Shown: positions 1 through 7,458 of the stretch, one piece after another
How positions within the stretch are numbered: position 1 is the stretch's first letter
Layout: the number at the start of each line of letters is the position of its first letter
Source: Gemmatimonadota bacterium
Lineage (GTDB): Bacteria > Gemmatimonadota > Gemmatimonadetes > Gemmatimonadales > Gemmatimonadaceae
Assembly (NCBI GenBank): GCA_021324635.1
Contig: JAJPIS010000067.1
Location: 1 to 61,038 of the forward strand
Direction of reading: 5' to 3'
DNA length: 61,038 bases
Program-made: the position numbers and the translations under genes
Notes under the pieces: model-generated
What the model was told of the DNA's origin: nothing
Databases searched by the model: none
What the model saw: the letters and a program-made list of their open reading frames with translations, nothing else

Positions 1-1835
1 CCCTCGCGAGTACCGCCGCCGTAACGGCGGCAGGGACGACCGCCGCCCTCGCGCTCGCCCTGCGGCGCACCCGCGCGCGCCTGCTGCGCGCCGAGCGGAA
101 GAGCGAGACCCTCAGCAGCTTCGTGGCCGACCGCCGTCGCACGCCGGCACGATCGATCCCGACGATCACGCTGGGCCGGGCGGCTGCGCCGGGCGCCGCC
201 CGTGCCGACGCCGCGGCATCCCGGCTCGCGGCGCGCGATCAGGCGGGTGACGGGCTGCTCACCGGCTATCTCAAGGAGGTTCGGGAGCGGCTCGGCGCCG
301 ACGAGGCGATCCTCTGGCGGCGGGACGCGCACGGGACCCTGTCGGCGGTGGCGTGGTCGACGGCGCCGGCCGGCGACCGGCCCGAGCTGGCGCAGTCGCG
401 GCTCGACGGGCAGCTCGAGCGCGGCGAGCCTCCGCGTTTCCAGTCCCATCTCTGGATGCCGCGAGTCGAGTGGGCGACCGCCCAGCGCCTCCTCCAGCTC
501 GACCGCCGGACGGCCGACGGCATGCCGTGGGACGACGGCCGGGAGGCCCCGCGCGGCGCCGGCGCGCTCATCTCGTTCGCCGTCGCGCCGGGCGAGGCGG
601 ACATGCGGGGATGTTGGGCGCTCAGCCTGTCGGCCGCGGGCCCGCACGGTCTGGCCGGCACCGAGTCGGCGATCCGGGCGGCGGTGGCCCGGGCGGCGGC
701 GCATGCCGCGGCGCTCGCGGGTCTCATGCAGAGCCAGCGGCAGGCGGAGCGGCAGGCGCGGCAGGCCAACGTGCTCGTGAACTCGGCCAAGATGTTCCAG
801 GCGAAGCGGTCGATCGACGGACTGGGCGAGACGGTGTGCCGCGACGCGCTCCAGGTCACGGGCGCGGCGGGGCCGGGCGGGCGGTCCGCGCTCATCAAGT
901 GGGATGAGGAGCGTCGGACCGGGTTCGTGCAGTGCGTGTCGCCGGGCCACGCCATCGCGACCGGGCAGCCGGTGTCGACGCAGTCCCGGGTCGGCGAGAT
1001 GTGCGTCGAGGACCAGGCACAGGTCTGGGAGGACGCCCGGGTGCTGGGTCGGAGCGTGCCGGTGTACGGACCGGGAGAGCCGTCGGCGCTTCCGGGGTCG
1101 CTGGCGGTCGTTCCGATGAAGCAGGAGGGGCGTGTGGTCGGCGCGATCGTCGTCGAGGGGGGCGAGGCGTACGACATCCAGTGGGGGGATGTCGGCGCGA
1201 TCCGCACGCTGGCGGCGATCGCCGCGGCGTCGCTCGCCCAGCTCTGGCGGATCGAGCGGGCCAATCTGGCGTCGATCACGGACGAGCTGACGGGACTCTC
1301 CAATCGCCGTCACTTCGACCAGCAGTTGCTCCTCCTACTGAGCCGCGCGGACCAGCAGCGGCAACCGCTCTCCCTCATCCTGGCGGACATCGATCACTTC
1401 AAGCGCGTGAACGACACGTTCGGCCATGAGGCGGGCGATGCCGTGCTCCAGGCGATCGGCGGCGTGGTGCGGGCGACGGTCCGGAAGGGCGGGGAGGACC
1501 TGTGCGCCCGTTACGGAGGCGAGGAGGTCGCGATCCTGCTGCCGGGCGTTGCGGCGGCCGAGGCGGCCGTGGTGGCCGAGCGCCTGCGGCGGTCGGTCGC
1601 GGCCGCCGCAGTGACCTACGCGGGCCAGCGGATCCCGATCACGGCATCGTTCGGGGTGGCCTGCTACCCGCAGACGGCCGCCGTCCACGCGGCGCTCTTC
1701 CCGGCCGCCGACCGGGCGCTCTATCTGGCCAAGAGCGGAGGCAGAAATCGCGTCAAGGCCGCTGGCGTAACGGCTGGACCGGTGGTCGGTTACAGCTGTG
1801 GACCTCGTGCACAGCGTGAGGTCGGCCCCGCTTGA
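1..1835 (+). CDS. Diguanylate cyclase with GAF domain, 5' end cut off by window edge
   Basis: The reading frame is open to the first base of the window (codons start at position 3), so the gene begins upstream. The GTG at 123 is probably internal. Before it the frame encodes an Ala/Leu/Thr-rich stretch ending in arginines, like the end of a membrane helix. Counting from GTG 123, a GAF-like region spans about residues 220-385 and a GGDEF domain about 395-550. It carries the DELTGLSNRRHF start motif, DIDHFKRVND and the active-site loop GGEEV at residues 465-469, an accepted active GGDEF variant. The RxxD inhibitory site normally five residues before this loop is absent (GGED there), so product inhibition may be lost. 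Predicted role: membrane-associated synthesis of cyclic di-GMP in response to a GAF ligand. No EAL domain follows. Confidence 0.88.
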   Translation, partial: LASTAAVTAAGTTAALALALRRTRARLLRAERKSETLSSFVADRRRTPARSIPTITLGRAAAPGAARADAAASRLAARDQAGDGLLTGYLKEVRERLGADEAILWRRDAHGTLSAVAWSTAPAGDRPELAQSRLDGQLERGEPPRFQSHLWMPRVEWATAQRLLQLDRRTADGMPWDDGREAPRGAGALISFAVAPGEADMRGCWALSLSAAGPHGLAGTESAIRAAVARAAAHAAALAGLMQSQRQAERQARQANVLVNSAKMFQAKRSIDGLGETVCRDALQVTGAAGPGGRSALIKWDEERRTGFVQCVSPGHAIATGQPVSTQSRVGEMCVEDQAQVWEDARVLGRSVPVYGPGEPSALPGSLAVVPMKQEGRVVGAIVVEGGEAYDIQWGDVGAIRTLAAIAAASLAQLWRIERANLASITDELTGLSNRRHFDQQLLLLLSRADQQRQPLSLILADIDHFKRVNDTFGHEAGDAVLQAIGGVVRATVRKGGEDLCARYGGEEVAILLPGVAAAEAAVVAERLRRSVAAAAVTYAGQRIPITASFGVACYPQTAAVHAALFPAADRALYLAKSGGRNRVKAAGVTAGPVVGYSCGPRAQREVGPA

Positions 1836-1859
1836 CGAACGGCGTGGACCGACTACCTT
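1832..1859 (+). promoter_or_regulatory. Possible ssrA promoter
   Basis: A TTGACG -35 candidate (1832-1837) lies 16 bases before TACCTT (1854-1859), about 29 bases before the mature tmRNA 5' end. A short leader would then be removed by RNase P. The stop codon of the upstream cyclase gene lies inside the -35 box. The -10 match is weak, so this is tentative. Confidence 0.35.
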
Positions 1860-1887
1860 TCGCGGGGTAGGACGGCGGGACGACATA

Positions 1888-2242
1888 GGGGGCGAACTAG
1901 GCTCGACATGTGTTGTGACGTCGGTGCGGCGTGCCCAGGTCCTCGGGTCCCTGGTTAAACACTCGGGAAAACCACAAAAGCCAACAACAACCTGGCTCTG
2001 GCTGCGTAACTTCGGTTGCGCGCCTTGCCGTCGAGGGAGCCCGCCCGGGGCGACCACGGCGGTATCGCAAATCTGGGCTAGCCTGCCGTCGCGTCTTCCG
2101 GCGTCGGGCGAAACTCGAGGAGACTCGTCCAGTCGTGGGTTGCTCACTGACCAGCGCCTGGAGACCTCAACCGGTGAGCTACGCACGTAGGCGCATCCAC
2201 GGATCGACGGCATGGACCGGGGGGCAGTACCCCGCGCCTCCA
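1888..2242 (+). ncRNA. ssrA: Transfer-messenger RNA (tmRNA)
   Basis: tmRNA rescues stalled ribosomes with SmpB and tags the nascent protein for proteolysis. The 5' end GGGGGCG (1888-1894) pairs with CGCCTCC (2235-2241) to form the acceptor stem with one G-U pair, followed by discriminator A2242. Just inside the 5' end is GGCTCGAC, matching the conserved tmRNA 5' region. The tag frame starts at resume codon GCC (1980-1982) and reads ANNNLALAA before TAA (2007-2009), an unmistakable tag peptide ending in the LAA degron. A 5-bp T stem is present (CGGGG 2218-2222, CCCCG 2230-2234), but its loop reads GGCAGTA instead of a TTCGANT-type loop. CCA is not encoded. The length of 355 nt is normal for a one-piece tmRNA. 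The terminator hairpin at 2264-2290 fits. Confidence 0.93.
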
Positions 2243-2263
2243 CTGTCAGTGACCACGGATCGG

Positions 2264-2290
2264 GGCCAGGCCGAGTCAGTCGGCCTGGCC
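2264..2290 (+). terminator. Terminator hairpin after ssrA
   Basis: A perfect 11-bp stem (GGCCAGGCCGA and its complement) encloses a 5-nt loop (GTCAG) and is followed by TT. It lies 21 bases after the tmRNA 3' end and before tRNA-fMet. The T tract is short, so it may act as an RNA-stabilising or factor-assisted terminator. Confidence 0.6.
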
Positions 2291-2408
2291 TTCGTGCATC
2301 GGTGAACGAGGTGACGCGTGGCCCCGTTCGGCGGTGCGTCCTGTCGAGCCACCGCTGTGGGTGCCCTCTGGCGCGTGGCGGGGCGCAGCGCTAGCTTCCA
2401 CCCATTGC

Positions 2409-2482
<74 letters not shown>

Positions 2483-2556
2483 CTCGTGACAATGTTCGGA
2501 CGGCCGACGTGCACGCGTCGGCCGTCTTGTGTTTCGGGGCCCCTCGGGAGTGCCTG

Positions 2557-3321
2557 ATGTCGGAGCTCGTGCCCGCCCGCGTCACGGTCGACGGTGTGGG
2601 CGACGTATCGGCCTGCTGGTGCTGCGCGCCCGCCGCCCGGTGGGTGCTGGTGCTGGCACATGGGGCGGGGGCAGGCATGCGGCACCCGTTCATGGATGCC
2701 CTCGCCGACGCGCTCGCCTCGGCGGACGTCGCGACCTTCCGCTACCAGTTCCCGTACATGGAGGCTCGTCGTCGTCGGCCCGATCCGCCCGAGGTGCTGA
2801 CCGCGACCGTGCGCGCCGCCGTTTGCGCGGCCGGCCGGGGCGAGGGCCTCCCGGATGCCTTGCGCGCCGGTGTGGCGAGCCTGCCGCTGATCGCCGGCGG
2901 CAAGTCGATGGGCGGCCGCATGACGTCGCGGGCGGCGGCCGGCGACGGGGGCGCGCACGGGGAGGGAGGTCTTCCGGGTGCGCGGGCGATCGTCTTCTTC
3001 GGATTTCCGCTCCATCCGCCGGGGCAGCGCGGGGTGACGCGCGCGGCGCACCTCGAGCGGGTGGCCCTGCCGATGCTCTTCCTCCAGGGCACGCGTGACG
3101 ACTTCGCCGACCTCACGCTGTTGCGGCCGATCTGCGACCGGCTCGCGCCGCGCGCGTCGCTGCACACCGTGGAGGGGGCCGACCATTCCTTCCACGTGCT
3201 CAAGCGCTCGGGGCGGACCGACGGCGACGTGATGCGTGAGCTGGTCGAGACGCTGGTGCACTGGCTGCCCGGGCGTGCGGGGGAGGCGGCGGGGCCAGCG
3301 CTGCCGCGTGCAGGAGCGTAA
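2557..3321 (+). CDS. Alpha/beta hydrolase of the KANL3/TEX30-like family
   Basis: This is a 254-residue cytoplasmic alpha/beta hydrolase. ATG 2557 is chosen because GGGAG lies about 8 bases upstream and homology begins there; the frame is open further back. The oxyanion-hole region is HGAGAG (residues 35-40). The nucleophile elbow GGKSMGG puts Ser117 in place, the acid is Asp181 or Asp182 in GTRDDF, and the base is His210 in GADHSFH. The order and spacing match the COG3571-type dienelactone-hydrolase-like family, whose bacterial substrates are mostly unknown. No signal peptide is seen. The gene stands alone between tRNA-fMet and a lipoprotein gene. Confidence 0.85.
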   Translation: MSELVPARVTVDGVGDVSACWCCAPAARWVLVLAHGAGAGMRHPFMDALADALASADVATFRYQFPYMEARRRRPDPPEVLTATVRAAVCAAGRGEGLPDALRAGVASLPLIAGGKSMGGRMTSRAAAGDGGAHGEGGLPGARAIVFFGFPLHPPGQRGVTRAAHLERVALPMLFLQGTRDDFADLTLLRPICDRLAPRASLHTVEGADHSFHVLKRSGRTDGDVMRELVETLVHWLPGRAGEAAGPALPRAGA

Positions 3322-3348
3322 TTTCCGGGCCGGACCGCGCTTCGGCGC

Positions 3349-4731
3349 GTGAGCACTGTCAACATCCTTCGTCGGCTCATGCTCTTCTCAGCTGTTCGGT
3401 GGCCGGTGCGCGCCAGATCGCTCGCGGTCGTCCGCCCATTCGCGGTGCTCGCGTCGCTCGCCGTGGCTGCTGTGGGCTGCGGCGGCTCATCGAGCACGGC
3501 ACCTTCGCCCAAGACCTACGCGACGCTGATCGTGACCCGTGTCGCGCCTGCGGGGACGGCGAGCACGATCACCGTCGCCGGCCCGTCCAACTACGCGCTG
3601 GATATCGGGGGCACGGACACGCTGAGGGCACTGGCGGCCGGGACGTACCGCGTGATCGCGGGCCCGGGGACGCAGTCCGACCCGGTCGTGAACCTGATCC
3701 TGACGACGGCGGTGGCGGGGAGCCCGACGACGATCGGCCTGGGCGACACGGGCCGGATCACCGTCACGTACACGCGGACCGGGGGGACGGGCGCGCTCTA
3801 CGTGACCGGGAGCAGCAGCGGCGCCTCCGTGGCAGCCGCGTACACGAGCACCGAGCTCCAGGGGCGTTCAGCGGCCGGGACGACGTTCCCGGTCGCCGGC
3901 CAGGCGATCGCCGTCGACACATCGGGCAACCTGTGGGTCGCGAGTGCTGGCGCCAACAGCATCACGGAGTACCCGTCGATGGAGTTGTCGGTCGGCACGC
4001 CGGCGGCGGGCGTGACGATCACCGGGTCGGGGCTTTCGGGGCCGAGTGGGATCGCGTTCGACCGGCTCGGGGACCTGTGGGTCTCGAACGCGACCGGGAA
4101 CACGGTGGTGGAGTACACGGCGGCGCAACTCGCGGCGGGCGGCGCGCCGGTGCCGACCATCACCCTCGGCGGTGCGGCGTTGAGCGCGCCGGCGGCGATC
4201 ACGTTCGACCTGTACGGCAACCTGTGGGTGGCGAGCGCCGGGGCCAACACCGTCATCCAGTACAGTCCGGCGCAGTTGGCGGCCGGGGGCAGTCCGACAC
4301 CGGCGGTCACGCTGTCCGCTGCTGGTGGGTCGCTTGCCGCGCCGCAGGGACTCGCGTTCGATTCGCACGGCGATCTCTGGGTCACGAACGCGAGCGCGAA
4401 CACGGTCGTCGAGTTCACGAACGGGCAGTTGGTGGCGAGTGCGAGTCCGGCCCCGGCGGAGACGATCACCCTGCCGGCCGTCGGGGCGGCGCCCGGCGCG
4501 TTGGCGTTCGACAACAGCGGCGACCTCTGGGTGCTGGGCCGGGCGCAGGGTCAGTTGATCGAGTTCACGGCGGCGCAACTGATCGCCGGCGGGAGCCCGG
4601 CGCCCGGTGCGACCCTGCCCGCGCCGACGAACCCGGGCGGTCTGGCGTTCAGTCCCTCCCCGGCCGGTCTGCCGCTCGTCGGCTGGGGTCAGGCGCGCGT
4701 CCAGCCGCGGGTGCGGCGTCCGACGATCTGA
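3349..4731 (+). CDS. Lipoprotein with NHL/Vgb-like beta-propeller repeats
   Basis: A long basic N-terminus and hydrophobic stretch end in a lipobox at VGC (about residue 44), followed by a Gly/Ser/Thr linker typical of exported lipoproteins. From about residue 175 there are five repeats of roughly 50 residues with the core pattern AFD..GNLWVAS..ANTVIEY..AQL, as in streptogramin-lyase-like and NHL propeller blades. Five visible blades would suit a small or incomplete propeller. The N-terminal half has an Ig-like, beta-rich composition. GTG 3349 is the longest start; ATG 3379 would also retain the signal peptide. The ligand is unknown. Confidence 0.75.
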   Translation: MSTVNILRRLMLFSAVRWPVRARSLAVVRPFAVLASLAVAAVGCGGSSSTAPSPKTYATLIVTRVAPAGTASTITVAGPSNYALDIGGTDTLRALAAGTYRVIAGPGTQSDPVVNLILTTAVAGSPTTIGLGDTGRITVTYTRTGGTGALYVTGSSSGASVAAAYTSTELQGRSAAGTTFPVAGQAIAVDTSGNLWVASAGANSITEYPSMELSVGTPAAGVTITGSGLSGPSGIAFDRLGDLWVSNATGNTVVEYTAAQLAAGGAPVPTITLGGAALSAPAAITFDLYGNLWVASAGANTVIQYSPAQLAAGGSPTPAVTLSAAGGSLAAPQGLAFDSHGDLWVTNASANTVVEFTNGQLVASASPAPAETITLPAVGAAPGALAFDNSGDLWVLGRAQGQLIEFTAAQLIAGGSPAPGATLPAPTNPGGLAFSPSPAGLPLVGWGQARVQPRVRRPTI

Positions 4732-4860
4732 GCGGCCGATCCGCGGGCGCGCGGACGGTGCCTGCACGCACGCTGGTTTGCATCTCGAACTCCAACCGTC
4801 AGTGGTGAGGCTCCGTCGTCCGCTCCGTCGGCCGGCGTCCGACTGATTCGCTAGCCTGGG

Positions 4861-5038
4861 GTGACCGTTGCGGAGTGGGTGCGGCAGGCGTTGCGGCGGG
4901 CGCGGCAGGGGGAGCCCGTCACCGAGCCGCGCCGCAAGCTGGCTGTCGTGCACGAGGCGTCGCGGCTCCCATCCGACGGCGGACATCGACCAGATGGTCG
5001 CGGAGATCGAGCGGGGGTATACGGCCGGGGTCCTGTGA
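4861..5038 (+). pseudogene. VapB-like antitoxin gene, frameshifted
   Basis: From GTG 4861, one frame encodes [14 protein letters not shown] and [13 protein letters not shown], which resembles ribbon-helix-helix-type antitoxins. Around 4961-4966 the homology moves to the next frame, which reads [17 protein letters not shown] and ends at TGA 5036-5038. A single extra base between about 4958 and 4966 would explain the break. The corrected product is about 59 residues. An in-frame TAG at 4852 lies directly upstream, so the usual N-terminal DNA-binding strand may also be missing. The stop overlaps the toxin start as GTGA, the normal arrangement of vapBC operons. A sequencing error cannot be excluded. 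Confidence 0.65.
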
Positions 5039-5601
5039 TCTTCATCGACTCCACCATCCCGATGTATCTGGTTGGAGCGGCGCACCCCAACAAGGAAGCG
5101 GCGCGGCGGCTGCTCACCTCTTCGATCGAACGGGGGGAGCGTCTGGTGACTGACGCCGAGGTATTGCAAGAGATCCTGCATCGCTACGCGGCGATCCGAC
5201 GGCCCGAGGCTGTTCCCCCTGCGCTCGCGGCGGTGCTCGGCGTCATCGACGAGGTGTTTCCGGTCGAGCGCGCGGACGTCGAGCGCGCGGCGGGTGTGTT
5301 GCTGAGCCATCGGGGCGAGGTCTCGGCGCGGGACGCGTTGCACGTCGCGCTCATGCAGCGGCATGGCGTGTCACAGGTGATGAGCTTCGACCGGGGCTTC
5401 GACAGGTTCGCGGGGCTGACGCGGCTGGCGGGCGAGGCCCGATCCATTCTCCCGCGGCCCCGCTTGCGAGCGGTCACGCACGTTCGGCCGGCGCGCCCGC
5501 CGACCGCACGGGCCCGGTGGAGTTGGGCGGACGATCGGCTAACTTCCAGGGCAGCACCGATCGGCAGGGTAGCTCAGCTGGTTAGAGCACGGCACTCATA
5601 A
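5035..5601 (+). CDS. VapC-like PIN-domain toxin, frame runs into tRNA-Met
   Basis: PIN-domain ribonuclease of a type II toxin-antitoxin pair. GTG 5035 is chosen because it overlaps the antitoxin stop by four bases and the protein then opens with VIFIDS, the canonical PIN beta-strand. The acidic set is intact: Asp5, Glu42 (or Glu46), Asp100 in SARDALH and Asp119 (or Asp123) in SFDRGFD. PIN homology ends near residue 132. The frame then continues for about 56 low-complexity residues and stops at TAA 5599-5601, inside the anticodon loop of the downstream tRNA-Met. The last residues ([11 protein letters not shown]) are therefore translated tRNA sequence. The original stop was probably lost, or the C-terminal tail is an artefact of decay. 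Confidence 0.8.
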   Translation: MIFIDSTIPMYLVGAAHPNKEAARRLLTSSIERGERLVTDAEVLQEILHRYAAIRRPEAVPPALAAVLGVIDEVFPVERADVERAAGVLLSHRGEVSARDALHVALMQRHGVSQVMSFDRGFDRFAGLTRLAGEARSILPRPRLRAVTHVRPARPPTARARWSWADDRLTSRAAPIGRVAQLVRARHS

Positions 5602-5636
5602 TGCCGGGGTCGCGGGTTCGAGTCCCGCCCCTGCTA
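5563..5636 (+). tRNA. Elongator tRNA-Met (CAT)
   Basis: A 74-nt cloverleaf. Acceptor GGCAGGG (5563-5569) pairs with CCCTGCT (5629-5635), with a G1-U72 wobble and discriminator A5636. The anticodon stem CGGCA/TGCCG surrounds loop CTCATAA, anticodon CAT. The T arm GCGGG-TTCGAGT-CCCGC is canonical. There is no run of three G-C pairs in the anticodon stem, so it is not an initiator. The D-arm pattern and GGGGTC variable region resemble elongator Met rather than tRNA-Ile2, although a lysidine-modified Ile tRNA also carries CAT. CCA is not encoded. The first 39 bases overlap the toxin reading frame. Confidence 0.93.
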
Positions 5637-5644
5637 TTTCCCAC

Positions 5645-5673
5645 ATCGCGCGGGCCTTTTCTGCCCGCGCGAT
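5645..5673 (+). terminator. Terminator-like hairpin after tRNA-Met
   Basis: A perfect 11-bp stem (ATCGCGCGGGC and complement) with a 7-nt loop CTTTTCT lies eight bases after the tRNA. No clear T run follows, so function as an intrinsic terminator is an inference from position and stability. Confidence 0.55.
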
Positions 5674-5707
5674 CGCTCGTTTCGGGGGTCGGGGACCGTG
5701 CCGCCAC

Positions 5708-5754
5708 TTGTGCAATGCCCATCCATGGACAATATTAGTCAAGGCGTCCATGGA
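5708..5754 (+). promoter_or_regulatory. Promoter and paired operator of first Xre-RES module
   Basis: TTGTGC (5708-5713) and AATATT (5731-5736) are spaced by 17 bases. Two identical palindromes TCCATGGA sit at 5722-5729 and 5747-5754, 25 bases apart and flanking the -10 box, about one helical face. This is what an autoregulating antitoxin dimer pair would bind. TGCCCAT (5716-5722) recurs in the second module promoter. The distal palindrome abuts the ribosome-binding GGAGGAG before ATG 5766. Confidence 0.55.
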
Positions 5755-5765
5755 GGAGCACTGGA

Positions 5766-6179
5766 ATGCGGGCTACTGCTAGCACGACGGGTCGTCAGCC
5801 TACGAGGGTCCAGGAACTCCAGGAGCACGCTCCGGCCGGCCTTCGCACGTTCTTTCGGATCGCGGAGCGCTGGAGGCTGACTCCTGAAGAGCAGCGCACC
5901 ATCCTGGGTGACCCGCCGCGTTCCACGTTTTACAACTGGCGAACCGGGCAGTTTGGGGGCGTGCGAGCCGACACGCTCGAGCGCTTGTCTCACCTATTCG
6001 GCGTGTTCGAGGGCCTTCGCGAGCTGTACCTCGACAAGCGGCAGGCCGACGAGTGGGTGCGGCAGCCGAACAGCGCGTTCGCTGGCAAGTCTGCTCTCGC
6101 TCACATGCTGGGCGGGCGTGTGGCGGATCTCTATGAAGTGCGCCGCTACGTCGAAGCCGCCGCCGAGGGTGCGATCTGA
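5766..6179 (+). CDS. MbcA/ParS/Xre-type antitoxin, first copy
   Basis: A 137-residue antitoxin of the Xre/MbcA/ParS (DUF2384-containing) family that neutralises RES-domain toxins. The N-terminal half (about 25-75) is a helical Xre-like region, including LTPEEQRTILGDPPRSTFYNW. The C-terminal half holds the toxin-binding signature with LFGVFEGLRELY, the paired W-V-R-Q-PN segment and a final domain with RVADLYEVRRYVEA. ATG 5766 has GGAGGAG about 5 bases upstream. It is the first gene of a two-gene module and a paralogue of 7040-7441, with the same layout and endings. Its promoter carries paired palindromes, consistent with autorepression. Confidence 0.87.
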   Translation: MRATASTTGRQPTRVQELQEHAPAGLRTFFRIAERWRLTPEEQRTILGDPPRSTFYNWRTGQFGGVRADTLERLSHLFGVFEGLRELYLDKRQADEWVRQPNSAFAGKSALAHMLGGRVADLYEVRRYVEAAAEGAI

Positions 6180-6256
6180 CACCCGACGCAGCGCCACCGC
6201 CTCGGGAACCAACCGCCAAGGACACATCGTTCGTCGCGTGGCATCCATGTTATCGC

Positions 6257-6886
6257 GTGGCTGGATTGCGCCGGCGAACGACACTGGCATTCGATGACGT
6301 GGCCGATCCCGCGGACTTGAGCGGTGTGGCCGCGCTACTTGACCGTGGTCGCCCCCCCGCATTGCCCGAATCCGAGATCCCGACCGGCCCTGGCGCGGAT
6401 TGGATCCTGTTACCGTTCCGGCGACTGAGTCCCCGAGGCTCGCGCTTCACCGACGAGACGTTCGGCGCCTACTACGCCGCGAACGCGCTGGAAACCGCGG
6501 TGGTCGAGGTACGATTTCACCGAGAACGCTTCCTATTGGAATCCGGACAGACGAGCGCCGCGCTGGTTGGCGGAACTGTCCTGCAAGCCGATCTCGAGGC
6601 GTCCTTGGTCGACATCCGCGGCCGCCAGTCCGAGGTCCCCCATCTCTACGTCGCTGACGCTGCGGGCTTCGGGGCCTCACAACGCTGGGCGAGGCGCGTC
6701 CACGACGCCGGCGCAATCGGCATTGTGTACGACAGCGTACGACACCCCGGCGGGCAGTGCGTAGCGGTATTTCGTCCGGCAGGCCTCTCAAACTGCCAGC
6801 CCGTGCTTCGCGTCGCGTACGAATGGGACGGAACCAGAATCACCGACGTGCATGTGCTCCAGCCGCTCGCCTTCGGCTCGTCGTGA
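6257..6886 (+). CDS. RES-domain toxin, first copy
   Basis: RES-domain toxins degrade NAD+ or ADP-ribosylate targets. Core motifs are visible: GSRFTDETFGAYYA with Arg63, LETAVVEVRFH with conserved Glu, and YDSVRHPGGQCVAVFRP with the conserved Ser. GTG 6257 is the only ATG/GTG/TTG start available after an in-frame stop at 6134-6136. However, the alignable RES N-terminus begins earlier: codons just before 6257 read AWHPCYR, and the second copy shows the same YR/TR-V start. The only start-like codon that would include it is CTG 6176, which overlaps the antitoxin TGA as CTGA. The true start may therefore be non-canonical, or the gene may be 5'-damaged. Confidence 0.82.
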   Translation: MAGLRRRTTLAFDDVADPADLSGVAALLDRGRPPALPESEIPTGPGADWILLPFRRLSPRGSRFTDETFGAYYAANALETAVVEVRFHRERFLLESGQTSAALVGGTVLQADLEASLVDIRGRQSEVPHLYVADAAGFGASQRWARRVHDAGAIGIVYDSVRHPGGQCVAVFRPAGLSNCQPVLRVAYEWDGTRITDVHVLQPLAFGSS

Positions 6887-6961
6887 TGTCGCGACCGTGG
6901 CATCGACGCGCGGCCTCGCCAGGACCCCGGGCTCTTGGTCAAGGGGCGAGGGAGAAGGTGA

Positions 6962-6989
6962 TTGCCCAGGTGCAGTGAACAGCTATATT
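6962..6989 (+). promoter_or_regulatory. Promoter of second Xre-RES module
   Basis: TTGCCC (6962-6967) lies 16 bases before TATATT (6984-6989), a good sigma-70-like match in very GC-rich DNA. An inverted repeat GCAGT (6972-6976) / ACTGC (6990-6994) brackets the -10 box. TGCCCAT at 6992-6998 repeats a motif of the first module promoter. Own promoter and operator suggest independent autoregulation. Confidence 0.55.
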
Positions 6990-7039
6990 ACTGCCCATAG
7001 GCACATGCGCAGACGACCGTCCGACCGAGGGAGGCCCAG

Positions 7040-7441
7040 ATGCCGGCAGCGGCGGCAGTCCAGCGATCCACCGACCTGACGCCCGCACAGTATCCGGCCC
7101 TCCTGACCGGCTTCTTCAGCATCATGGATCGCTGGAAGGTCGATGGCGCGACCGCACGGGCCATCCTCGGCCAGCCGCCCGAGCGGACGTTCTACAAGTG
7201 GAAGTCGGGCGACTCCGCCGCGCTGCCCCTCGACACGGTGCGACGTATCGGATACGTGAGCGGGATCTGGAAGGCGCTCGAGATCCTGTACAGCAACCCG
7301 GGTCAGGCCGACGGCTGGGTTCACCGTCCCAATCGAGCTTTCGGAGGCCAAACCCCCCTGGCCCGCATGGCAGCGGGAGACGTCACCGACCTGGCGGCGG
7401 TGCGGCAATATCTCGACGCGGCCCGCTCGCCGTGGTCCTGA
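7040..7441 (+). CDS. MbcA/ParS/Xre-type antitoxin, second copy
   Basis: A 133-residue paralogue of the antitoxin at 5766, with the same architecture: a helical Xre-like half with ATARAILGQPPERTFYKW, a central IWKALEILYS segment, the W-V-HRPNRAFGGQTPLARM toxin-binding stretch and the VTDLAAVRQYLDAAR tail. Overall identity to the first copy looks below half, so the pair is an old duplication or two independent acquisitions. Such divergence usually prevents cross-neutralisation. ATG 7040 is preceded by GAGGGAGG about 8 bases upstream. The RES partner follows after 17 bases. Confidence 0.87.
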   Translation: MPAAAAVQRSTDLTPAQYPALLTGFFSIMDRWKVDGATARAILGQPPERTFYKWKSGDSAALPLDTVRRIGYVSGIWKALEILYSNPGQADGWVHRPNRAFGGQTPLARMAAGDVTDLAAVRQYLDAARSPWS

Positions 7442-7458
7442 TTCGACCCATACCGTAG

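Noticed and set aside
5563-5636. tRNA-Ile2 with lysidine-modified CAT anticodon
   Set aside because: The D-arm and variable-region pattern match elongator Met better. The identity cannot be fully settled without a covariance-model score.
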